Below, one piece after another: positions 1 to 5,495 of a stretch of 5,495 nt of DNA. This DNA comes from Actinomycetota bacterium (lineage in GTDB: Bacteria; Actinomycetota; Thermoleophilia; Gaiellales; Gaiellaceae), in NCBI GenBank assembly GCA_003136795.1, contig PLDP01000033.1:1-5495 (forward strand), given 5' to 3'. The notes under the pieces are model-generated. The model did not search any database, was not told the origin of the DNA, and was given only the letters and a program-made list of their open reading frames with translations. A program made the translations under genes and the position numbers. Every line of letters starts with the position of its first letter. Position 1 is the stretch's first letter.

Positions 1-22
1 CAATTCCCGATCAACCATCTAG
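1..22 (+). CDS. possible 3' end of an upstream gene
   Basis: Read in the frame starting at base 2, this stretch gives Asn-Ser-Arg-Ser-Thr-Ile followed by a TAG stop at 20-22. That stop directly abuts the ATG at 23. Every other junction in the window is a stop/start overlap, so an upstream gene ending here would fit the pattern. Six codons cannot identify a product. The other two forward frames are also open through this stretch, so it could equally be a short leader with no coding role. No Shine-Dalgarno sequence is visible in it. Confidence 0.25.
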
Positions 23-1234
23 ATGCGCGTCGCCTACTACTCGCCGCTGCCGCCGTCGCGCTCGGGGATCGCCGACTACTCGACGCTCCTGCTCCCTGCA
101 CTGCGCGAACGCGTCGAGGTCGTCGTCGCCGAGGAGGGCAAGCGCGCCCCCGACGCCGACGTCGCGCTCTATCACGTCGGCAACGATCCGGACGCACACG
201 GCTGGATCGTCGACGCGCTGCTGAAGCGGCCCGGCGTCGTCGTCCTGCACGAGTACGTGCTGCACCACCTGATCGCGGGCATCACGATCGGCCGAGGCAA
301 CGGGCGCGGCTACCTCGATGCGATGGAGCGCGACCTGGGCGTCGCGGGGCGGCTGCTCGGCCTCGGCGTGCTCGACAACCTGCTGCCGCTCCTCTGGGAG
401 ACACAGCCCGAGCGGTTCCCGCTCTCCGGCGTCGTGCTCGACCAGGCGCACGGCCTCATCGTCCATTCGCACTACGTCGGCGACCGCGCGCGCTCGGCCG
501 GCTACGAGGGGCGCCTCTGGCGGATCCCGCATCCCGCGTGGCCGCACGCCGAGGTCGTGCCCGCGACCGACGTGAGCGGTGCGCCGCTGATCGGCTGCTT
601 CGGCTACCTGAACATGAACAAACGGATTCCGCAGGTGCTGGAGGCGTTCGCATCGCTGCGCCGCCGGCTGCCGGGCGCGCGCCTCCTGCTCGTCGGCGCC
701 ACGGGTGAGCGCTTCGACGTCGAGCGTCGGCTGGAACGGCTCGGGCTGACCGAGGGAGTGCAGCGTCTCGATTACGTGCCGGAGGAGCGCATGTGGTCGC
801 TGATGGCGGCCTGCGACGTGCTCGTCAACCTGCGCTATCCGACGATGGGCGAGACCTCGGGCTCGGTGATCCGCGCGCTCGCGCTCGGCAAGCCGCTGCT
901 CGTCTCCGACGTCGGCTGGTTCAGCGAGCTGCCCGACGACGTCGTGCTCAAGGTGCCCGTCGACGAGCTCGAGGTCGCCACGCTCGACCTGGCGCTCGAG
1001 TTCGCGGTGGAGCACGGCGCGGTGTTCGGCGCTGCGGCGCGCACCTATGTCGAGCGCGAGCATGCATTGCCGAAGGTCGCCGACGCGTACGCCGCGGCGC
1101 TCGAGGTCGCGGCCGGCGGCGACGCCGTCGACGACGCGGTGCTCTGGCGAATCGCCGAGGCGGCCGTCGAGGTCGGCATCGACGACGCGCGGCACCTCGC
1201 GCGCGCCGCGGTCGACTCCGGGATCGTCACGTGA
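23..1234 (+). CDS. GT4-type glycosyltransferase with divergent E-x7-E motif
   Basis: The 403-residue product is a cytoplasmic GT-B fold glycosyltransferase, expected to transfer a sugar from a nucleotide-sugar donor to a glycan acceptor. The N-terminal Rossmann domain opens with a glycine-loop region at residues 7-20 (SPLPPSRSGIADYS), typical of a GT4 subgroup. It continues with LHEYVLHH (75-82) and IVHSHYVGDR (146-155). The C-terminal donor domain shows FGYLNMNKR (193-201), the usual place of the glycine and basic residues that contact donor phosphates, and ALALGKPLLVSDVGWFSELP (285-304). The normal GT4 E-x7-E pair is altered: the region reads GETSGSVIRALALG (276-289), with Glu277 one place off the usual first position and Arg284 where the second Glu normally sits. 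Residues 361-403 form an Ala/Asp-rich helical tail. The ATG at 23 places the glycine loop correctly and follows a possible upstream TAG. The stop overlaps the next gene's GTG (GTGA, 1231-1234). Donor and acceptor are unknown. Confidence 0.9.
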   Translation: MRVAYYSPLPPSRSGIADYSTLLLPALRERVEVVVAEEGKRAPDADVALYHVGNDPDAHGWIVDALLKRPGVVVLHEYVLHHLIAGITIGRGNGRGYLDAMERDLGVAGRLLGLGVLDNLLPLLWETQPERFPLSGVVLDQAHGLIVHSHYVGDRARSAGYEGRLWRIPHPAWPHAEVVPATDVSGAPLIGCFGYLNMNKRIPQVLEAFASLRRRLPGARLLLVGATGERFDVERRLERLGLTEGVQRLDYVPEERMWSLMAACDVLVNLRYPTMGETSGSVIRALALGKPLLVSDVGWFSELPDDVVLKVPVDELEVATLDLALEFAVEHGAVFGAAARTYVEREHALPKVADAYAAALEVAAGGDAVDDAVLWRIAEAAVEVGIDDARHLARAAVDSGIVT

Positions 1235-3303
1235 CCTCGAGCCGCCGGCGGCTCGAGGCGCTGCCCGCGTGGGCGTGGCTCATCGCGATCGTCGGCCTGT
1301 CGATCGCGCTCCGGATGGCACTCGCGGGGCGCACGGCCTCGCCCTGGATCATGGTCGACGAGCTGATCTATTCGGAGCTCGGCAAGTCCGTCGCCTCGAG
1401 TGGGACCTTTCTCGTCCGTGACGTGCCGAGCAACGGCTACGGGTTCGTCTATCCGGTGCTGATCGCGCCGGCGTTCGGGCTCTTCCATTCGGTCCCGACC
1501 GCGTACTACGTCGCGAAGCTGATCAATGCGGTCGTGATGTCGCTGACCGCGGTGCCGGCGTACTTCCTCGCGCGGCGGTTGCTGTCACCCGCGCTCTCGC
1601 TCGCGGCCGCGGCGCTCAGCGTGCTCGTGCCTTCGATGCTCTACACCGGCACGTTGATGACCGAGAACGCCTTCTACCCACTCTTCGTGCTGGCGGTGCT
1701 CGTGCTCGTGCTCACGCTCGAACGGCCGACCCCGAGGCGGCAGGCGCTGCTCCTTGCCGTCTGTGCGCTCTGCTTCGCGACCCGCGCGCAGGCGGTCGCG
1801 CTCTTCGGAGCCGCGCTCGCCGCACCGGTGCTGCACGGCCTGATCGAGCGCGACCTGCGTCTGCGCCTGCGCCGCTTCGTGACGCTCTACGGCATCACCG
1901 GAGGCGCGATCGTGCTCGCGCTTGCGGCGACCGTGGCCCGTGGCCGTTCGCCGCTCTCGCTCCTCGGCGCCTACCGGGCCGCGACCGGCAGCGGGTACTC
2001 GATCGGCGATGTCGGGCGCTATCTGCTGTGGCACGTCGCCGAGCTCGACCTCTACGTCGGCGTAATCGGGCTCGCCGCGCTGCTCGCGATGTGGCTCGCG
2101 CCGCGCGGCCTCTCGCCGGGCGCGCGCGCGTTCGTGGCTGCAAGCTTGCCCGTTACGGTTCTGCTCGTCGCGGAGGTCGCCGTCTTCGCGTCGCGCCAAT
2201 CCTTTCGCATCGAAGAACGCAACGATTTCTACGTCGCGCCGCTCGCGGTGATCGCGATGCTCGGTCTGCTGGCGCGTGATGTCGTGCCGTCGTCCCGCCG
2301 GGTGCGAGTCGTGGCGGCTGCTGTAGCCGGCGTCCTCCCGGTGGCCGTCCCGTTCGCCCGCTTCGTGAACACATCCGCGATCTCCGACACGCTTGGGCTG
2401 CTGCCCTGGTGGTGGGTGCAGGATCAGGGCATTCACTTCGGGCCGCTGCGGATTGTTGCGCTCGGCGTCGGGCTCGCGGTCGGAGCGGCCTTCGTGCTCG
2501 TGCCCAAGCGTTACGCGCCCGTCTTCCCCGCACTCGTGCTCGTCTACTTCGTGCTGGCGTCGGCCGTCGTCGAGAACGGGCGTCACGGCATCCACCAGGC
2601 GTCGGTTGGTGCGTTGTTCGCGGGCATTCGCAAGGCGCATCCGGATTGGATCGACCGCACTGTCGGTCGGGACGCGGACGTCTCCTTCCTCTGGCACTAC
2701 GCCGGCGAGACGCGGCCGCTCTGGAACAACGAGTTCTTCAATCGCAGCGTGCGCACCGTCTACACCGTCGATGGGCCCGACCCGGCGGACGGCGGCCTGC
2801 CTGAGACTCCGGTGTTCGCCCGTCCCGACGGTGAGCTCGCGACAGCTACCGGCACCGTCCCGCACGTGCAGTACGCCGTCTCGTACACCGATATCGCGGG
2901 CACGCCACTCGCCCGTGACGCGCAGATCGGCCTCACGCTCTATCGCGTCGATGGGCCGCTCGTCATCTTGACGCGCATCAGCGGTGTGTACCCGGACAGC
3001 TGGGGAGGGCGAACCGTCACCTATCGCCGCTTCAGTTGCGCCGGAGGGACGCTCTCGGTGCGGCTCGGAACCGATGCGCATCTGTTCGCCGTCGACCAGA
3101 CGGTGACTGCGACGGAGCTCGGTCACGTTGTCGGCTCGATCTCGATTGCGCCGACCGATCAGCCGACGCTGCGCGTGCCTTTGCGACCCGGCGCTCGACA
3201 GACGTGCACGGTACGGTTCACCGCCGCCACGCTGCGCGTGCCCGGCCCGGCCGACCGGCGTCGTCTCGGCGCGCACTACTACTCGTTTGACTACCTCAGA
3301 TGA
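1231..3303 (+). CDS. polytopic GT-C-like membrane glycosyltransferase (GT39/PMT/ArnT style)
   Basis: The 690-residue product is an integral membrane protein. Hydrophobic stretches by eye lie near residues 13-31, 70-87, 92-115, 120-137, 144-163, 170-200, 217-233, 264-290, 299-320, 334-347, 358-378, 405-424 and 429-445, giving about 12-13 helices. Right after the first helix is VDELIYSEL (42-50), i.e. D43-E44-x-x-Y47-x-E49. This matches the acidic first-loop motif of GT-C enzymes that use polyprenyl-phosphate-linked sugars. An acidic/aromatic patch, EERNDFYVAPL (328-338), follows a later helix. Residues about 450-690 form a soluble, apparently beta-rich domain with only two cysteines, Cys603 and Cys659, which could form a disulfide if the domain is extracytoplasmic. 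The GTG at 1231 is chosen because it overlaps the upstream TGA and gives a positively charged N-terminus before helix 1. The same frame is open further upstream, but that extension is Arg/Ala-rich shadow translation. Only a weak GGGA (1220-1223) precedes the GTG, so coupling to upstream translation is likely. The DE motif makes a ligase or polymerase less likely than a glycosyltransferase. Substrate unknown. Confidence 0.82.
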   Translation: MTSSRRRLEALPAWAWLIAIVGLSIALRMALAGRTASPWIMVDELIYSELGKSVASSGTFLVRDVPSNGYGFVYPVLIAPAFGLFHSVPTAYYVAKLINAVVMSLTAVPAYFLARRLLSPALSLAAAALSVLVPSMLYTGTLMTENAFYPLFVLAVLVLVLTLERPTPRRQALLLAVCALCFATRAQAVALFGAALAAPVLHGLIERDLRLRLRRFVTLYGITGGAIVLALAATVARGRSPLSLLGAYRAATGSGYSIGDVGRYLLWHVAELDLYVGVIGLAALLAMWLAPRGLSPGARAFVAASLPVTVLLVAEVAVFASRQSFRIEERNDFYVAPLAVIAMLGLLARDVVPSSRRVRVVAAAVAGVLPVAVPFARFVNTSAISDTLGLLPWWWVQDQGIHFGPLRIVALGVGLAVGAAFVLVPKRYAPVFPALVLVYFVLASAVVENGRHGIHQASVGALFAGIRKAHPDWIDRTVGRDADVSFLWHYAGETRPLWNNEFFNRSVRTVYTVDGPDPADGGLPETPVFARPDGELATATGTVPHVQYAVSYTDIAGTPLARDAQIGLTLYRVDGPLVILTRISGVYPDSWGGRTVTYRRFSCAGGTLSVRLGTDAHLFAVDQTVTATELGHVVGSISIAPTDQPTLRVPLRPGARQTCTVRFTAATLRVPGPADRRRLGAHYYSFDYLR
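1235..1258. repeat. perfect 24-bp palindrome at the 5' end of the membrane GT gene
   Basis: CCTCGAGCCGCC (1235-1246) is followed without a gap by its exact reverse complement (1247-1258). It begins one base after the TGA of the upstream gene and two bases after the overlapping GTG start codon, and encodes residues 2-10 of the membrane protein (TSSRRRLEA region). In mRNA it could form a 10-bp GC-rich stem with a CCGG loop. Its position suits a role in translation initiation or in coupling between the two genes. It could also be an operator-like binding site or a chance outcome of GC-rich codons. There is no T-run, so it does not look like an intrinsic terminator. Confidence 0.6.
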
Positions 3304-4376
3304 GGATCGCATTCGACGTCTCGCCGCTCTCGCACGAGCGGACGGGCGTGAACAACTACATCCGAGGCTCGCTGACGGGGCTGGCCGAGGTCGCGCGGCC
3401 GCTTGGCCACGAGATCGTCGCGTTCGCGCCGACCTCGCCGGACGGCAAGCGCGCGATCCCGGAGGCGCTCGCCGGCGTCGACGTGGAGTTGAAGCTGGTC
3501 GCCCTCCCGGGCGCGCACGGCTGGCGCACCGCCTGGTCGATGGCCGGCTATCCGCCCGCCGAGCGGTTCATCGGGCGCTTCGACGCGCTGCACTTCACCG
3601 ACTGGATGTATCCGCCGCAGAAGCGCGGCGTCCGCGCGACGACGATCCACGACGTCGTCCCCTTGCATCATCCGGAGTGGACGACGAAGCGCACGCAATC
3701 GATGCACCGGCGCAAGTACAGAAACGCGGCCCTGACCTGCGACGTCGTGTTCGCCAACTCGTCGTTCACCGCCGACGACTTCGCGCGGACGCTCGACTTC
3801 CCACGCGAGCGGGTGCTCGTCGCCCGCCCTGGTGTGGCGCCCGAGTTCACGGCCGGCGGGGAGGCCGCCGACCTCGGCGGGCCGTATCTGCTCACGGTGG
3901 CGACGCTGGAGCCGCGCAAGAACCTCGGCACGCTCGTGGACGCCTTCGCCCTGCTCGGCGACACGGGGCTCTCGCTGGTCGTCGCCGGCGGGCAGGGCTG
4001 GGGCGAGCAGCCGCAGCTCGACCGGCCCGGCGTCGTGCGGCTCGGCCGCGTCAGCGACGAGGAGCTCGCGCGGCTCTACCGCGGCGCCGCTGTGGTCGCC
4101 TATCCGTCCCGCTTCGAGGGCTTCGGCATGCCGATCACCGAGGCGATGGCCTCGGGCGCCCCCGTCGTCGTCTCGGCGCATGCGTCGATGGACGAGGCCG
4201 CCGGCACTGCCGCCGTGCGCGCCGATCCGGAGAGTGCCGAGGCGATCGCCTTGGCGGTGCGTGAAGCGCTCGCGCGGCACGACGAGCTGCGCGCCGCGGG
4301 GATCGAGCACGCCCGCCGATTCTCGTGGCGGCGCGTCGGCGAGATCTTTCTCGAGGGGTACCAGCGATTCGCGTAG
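3300..4376 (+). CDS. GT4 glycosyltransferase, canonical
   Basis: The 358-residue product is a soluble or membrane-associated cytoplasmic GT-B retaining glycosyltransferase of family GT4. The N-terminal acceptor domain begins MRIAFDVSPL with the loop HERTGVNNY (12-20) and has TIHDVVPLHHPEW (115-127), the His-Asp segment common in this group. FANSSFTADDF (151-161) precedes the linker. The donor domain has LEPRKNL (203-209), where Arg206 and Lys207 are expected to bind donor phosphates, then VSDEELARLYRGA (251-263) and YPSRFEGFGMPITEAMASG (268-286). The E-x7-E pair Glu273/Glu281 is intact, so it should be active. Length is usual for the family. The ATG at 3300 overlaps the previous TGA (ATGA, 3300-3303). 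No Shine-Dalgarno sequence is seen, so translation probably depends on re-initiation. The 3' end overlaps the next gene, a paralogue. Mannosyl-, rhamnosyl- or glucosyltransferase activity would all fit; the sequence does not decide. Confidence 0.94.
   Translation: MRIAFDVSPLSHERTGVNNYIRGSLTGLAEVARPLGHEIVAFAPTSPDGKRAIPEALAGVDVELKLVALPGAHGWRTAWSMAGYPPAERFIGRFDALHFTDWMYPPQKRGVRATTIHDVVPLHHPEWTTKRTQSMHRRKYRNAALTCDVVFANSSFTADDFARTLDFPRERVLVARPGVAPEFTAGGEAADLGGPYLLTVATLEPRKNLGTLVDAFALLGDTGLSLVVAGGQGWGEQPQLDRPGVVRLGRVSDEELARLYRGAAVVAYPSRFEGFGMPITEAMASGAPVVVSAHASMDEAAGTAAVRADPESAEAIALAVREALARHDELRAAGIEHARRFSWRRVGEIFLEGYQRFA
4353..4358 (+). promoter_or_regulatory. Shine-Dalgarno site supporting an ATT start at 4367
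   Basis: GAGGGG lies 8 bases before the ATT at 4367, an ideal spacing, and inside the end of the preceding gene. No comparable site precedes the alternative GTG at 4325. This site decides the start of the next gene. Confidence 0.6.
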
Positions 4377-5278
4377 CGCTCGACACGACGCCGCTGCGCC
4401 AGACGCGTGCCGGCACGGCGCGCTACGTGCGCGCGCTGCGCGACCACCTCGACGTGGTCGAGGTGTCGTATCCCGCGACGTCGCGGGCGCGGACGCTCGC
4501 GGCCGACGTTTTCTGGTACCCGCGCCTGCGCGCCGACGCCGACGTGTTGCACTGCCCGACGTTTCGCGGCCCGTTTCGCGCTGCGCAGCCGCTCGTCGTC
4601 ACCGTGCACGACCTCGCCGTCCTGCGGCACCCGGAGTGGTTCAACCGTTGGACACGCACGTACTCGCGGATCGCGGTGCCACGCGTCGTCGCCGCGGCGC
4701 ATCGCGTGATCGCCGTCTCGGAGTTCACGAAGCGTGAGCTCGTTTCGCTTCTCGGCACCGATGTCGCGAAGATCAGGGTCGTGCCGAACGCCGTCGAGGA
4801 CGTCTTCACCCCCGACGGTCCGCGCGCCGAGGGCGACTACGTGCTCGCCGTCGGAACGCTCGAGCCGCGGAAGAACCTCGCGCGCATCGCGCAGGCGGTC
4901 GACGGCGAGCTGCGCGTCGTCGGCGCGCGCGGCTGGGGCGGCGTCGAGCCACCGCGCGACGTCACCTGGCTCGGCGCTGTCTCCGACGAGGAGCTGGCCG
5001 CGCTCTACCGGGGCGCCCGGTGCCTCGTCTACGCCTCGCTCTACGAAGGGTTCGGCATTCCGGTGGCGGAAGCGCTCGCCTGCGGCTGCCCCGTCGTGAC
5101 GAGCCGCGATTCGCCGATGGCGGAGCTCGCCGGGGACGCCGCCGTCTACGTCGACCCGGAGGACGTCACCTCGATTCGCGAGGGCATCGAACGCGCGGCG
5201 CGCTCCGAGCCGCAGCGTGGCGTCACCTGGGCCGAGGTGGCCGCGCGGACGCGTGCCGTCTACGAGGAGCTCGCGTGA
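4367..5278 (+). CDS. GT4 glycosyltransferase, short paralogue with probable ATT start
   Basis: From the ATT at 4367 the product is 303 residues, a compact GT-B enzyme of family GT4. It begins (M)RVALDTTPLRQTRAGTARY, which lines up residue for residue with the preceding gene's MRIAFDVSPLSHERTGVNNY. It then shows VTVHDLAVLRHPEW (78-91), VIAVSEFTKREL (114-125), VVPNAVEDVF (138-147), LEPRKNL (165-171, Arg168/Lys169 for donor phosphates), VSDEELAALYRGA (205-217) and YEGFGIPVAEALACG (226-240). The E-x7-E pair Glu227/Glu235 is intact, so an active retaining transferase is likely. It is 55 residues shorter than its neighbour; about 36 of these are missing from the acceptor domain between the N-terminal loop and the His-Asp segment. 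No ATG, GTG or TTG lies near the expected N-terminus. The only upstream standard start in frame is the GTG at 4325, which would add 14 residues of Arg-rich sequence and a 52-base overlap. With ATT the overlap is 10 bases. Acceptor and donor are unknown. Confidence 0.88.
   Translation: MRVALDTTPLRQTRAGTARYVRALRDHLDVVEVSYPATSRARTLAADVFWYPRLRADADVLHCPTFRGPFRAAQPLVVTVHDLAVLRHPEWFNRWTRTYSRIAVPRVVAAAHRVIAVSEFTKRELVSLLGTDVAKIRVVPNAVEDVFTPDGPRAEGDYVLAVGTLEPRKNLARIAQAVDGELRVVGARGWGGVEPPRDVTWLGAVSDEELAALYRGARCLVYASLYEGFGIPVAEALACGCPVVTSRDSPMAELAGDAAVYVDPEDVTSIREGIERAARSEPQRGVTWAEVAARTRAVYEELA
4445..4487. repeat. two adjacent inverted repeats inside the 5' part of the short GT4 gene
   Basis: CACCTCGAC (4445-4453) and its reverse complement (4457-4465) flank a 3-base loop. 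Six bases further, CCCGCGAC (4472-4479) is directly followed by its reverse complement (4480-4487). Each could fold as a small GC-rich hairpin in mRNA. Either alone is near what chance gives in sequence of this composition; the closeness of the two is the only notable point. They lie within codons 27-41 of an otherwise ordinary coding region. Confidence 0.35.
5264..5269 (+). promoter_or_regulatory. Shine-Dalgarno site for the last gene
   Basis: GAGGAG lies 5 bases before the GTG at 5275, within the final codons of the preceding gene (Glu-Glu). It supports the GTG that overlaps the TGA at 5276-5278 as the true start. Confidence 0.6.
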
Positions 5279-5495
5279 TCGTCCTCGACGCAGACGTGCT
5301 CGGCCGCAACCGCACGGGCGAGGAGACCTACGTCCTGAACCTGTTGCGCCAGCTCCCGTTCGTCGCGCCCGACCTGCGCTTTGGCGCCGTCACGCGGCAC
5401 CCCGAGCTGGTGCCCGACGGCGTCGAGCCGCTCGCACTCGCGGCGCGTTCGCAAGAGGTGCGCATGGCCTGGTCGCTGCCGCGGCTCCTGCGCCG
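5275..5495 (+). CDS. GT4-like glycosyltransferase, N-terminal fragment (runs off the window)
   Basis: The frame from the GTG at 5275 is open to the window end and gives 73 codons. The start MIVLDADVLGRNRTGEETYVLNLLRQL matches the N-terminal strand and loop of the two preceding enzymes (MRIAFDVSPLSHERTGVNNYIRGSL and (M)RVALDTTPLRQTRAGTARYVRAL). The last residues, RMAWSLPRLLR (63-73), align with RTAWSMAGYPP of the gene at 3300 (residues 76-86). It therefore looks like the acceptor domain of a third consecutive GT4 family member. The catalytic donor domain lies beyond the window, so activity cannot be judged. The start is well supported: GTGA overlap with the upstream stop, plus GAGGAG five bases upstream. 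Confidence 0.82.
   Translation, partial: MIVLDADVLGRNRTGEETYVLNLLRQLPFVAPDLRFGAVTRHPELVPDGVEPLALAARSQEVRMAWSLPRLLR

Noticed and set aside
11..1195. Open reading frame of 394 codons on the - strand opposite the first glycosyltransferase
   Set aside because: Same compositional effect; no recognisable domain and no start signal.
793..1230. 146-codon upstream extension of the membrane glycosyltransferase frame from the ATG at 793
   Set aside because: The extension is Arg/Ala/Gly-rich and lies wholly over the well-supported first glycosyltransferase in another frame. The GTG at 1231 gives a normal N-terminus and the usual 4-base overlap.
1235..1258. Palindrome as an intrinsic transcription terminator
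   Set aside because: No T-run follows, and it lies inside the coding start of the next operon gene, where termination would cut off all downstream genes.
1585..3312. Open reading frame of 575 codons on the - strand opposite the membrane glycosyltransferase gene
   Set aside because: Its translation is an Arg/Glu/His/Asp-rich string with no hydrophobic core or motif. Long antisense frames arise because the G/C-rich third codon positions on the + strand exclude stops. The + strand gene has clear family motifs.
3128..4264. 378-codon + strand frame overlapping the end of the membrane gene and most of the canonical GT4 gene
   Set aside because: Arg/Ala-rich shadow in another frame, with no motifs and no initiation signal.
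3291..4310. Open reading frame of 339 codons on the - strand opposite the canonical GT4 gene
   Set aside because: Charged, low-complexity shadow translation opposite a gene with intact GT4 motifs.
4325..4366. GTG at 4325 as start of the short GT4 gene
   Set aside because: It lacks a Shine-Dalgarno site, adds 14 Arg-rich residues before the conserved first strand, and makes an overlap of 52 bases where the others are 4. Kept only as the alternative to ATT.
1..5495. tRNA or rRNA genes, CRISPR arrays, insertion sequences, attachment sites or riboswitches
   Set aside because: No repeat arrays, transposase frames, terminal inverted repeats or RNA-gene signatures were seen. Coding sequence fills the window almost completely.

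Overview
The window is a GC-rich (roughly 70% by eye), gene-dense stretch with all genes on the + strand. The third codon position is strongly G/C and there is no intergenic space. Composition, GTG starts and protein style point to a high-GC actinobacterium. A Thermoleophilia-type lineage (Gaiellales/Solirubrobacterales) would fit, but that placement is inference from general resemblance, not from a marker gene.

Layout: (1) bases 1-22 may hold the last codons of an upstream gene whose TAG abuts the first ATG. (2) 23-1234 is a GT-B glycosyltransferase of the GT4 type with a divergent catalytic-site motif. (3) 1231-3303 is a polytopic GT-C-like membrane glycosyltransferase (GT39/PMT/ArnT style, DExxYxE motif after the first helix) with a large soluble C-terminal domain. 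(4) 3300-4376 is a canonical GT4 enzyme. (5) 4367-5278 is a shorter GT4 paralogue of gene 4 whose best start is an ATT codon. (6) 5275-5495 is the N-terminus of another GT4-like enzyme, cut by the window end. The junctions overlap by 4, 4, 10 and 4 bases, so this is the interior of one translationally coupled operon. No promoter or terminator is visible.

Working together (inference), the cytoplasmic GT4 enzymes would add sugars from nucleotide-sugar donors to a growing, probably lipid-linked, glycan. The membrane enzyme would act on the outer face using a polyprenyl-phosphate-linked donor. This is the core of a cell-surface polysaccharide or glycoconjugate assembly locus. Sugar specificities cannot be read from the sequence, and no polymerase, flippase or nucleotide-sugar synthesis gene lies in the window.

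The points most worth a second look are the probable ATT initiation codon of gene 5 in this list, with a well-placed Shine-Dalgarno sequence, and a perfect 24-bp palindrome immediately after the overlapping stop/start of the membrane glycosyltransferase gene. I did not find a clearly new biological system; the rest looks like a normal glycan-assembly operon.
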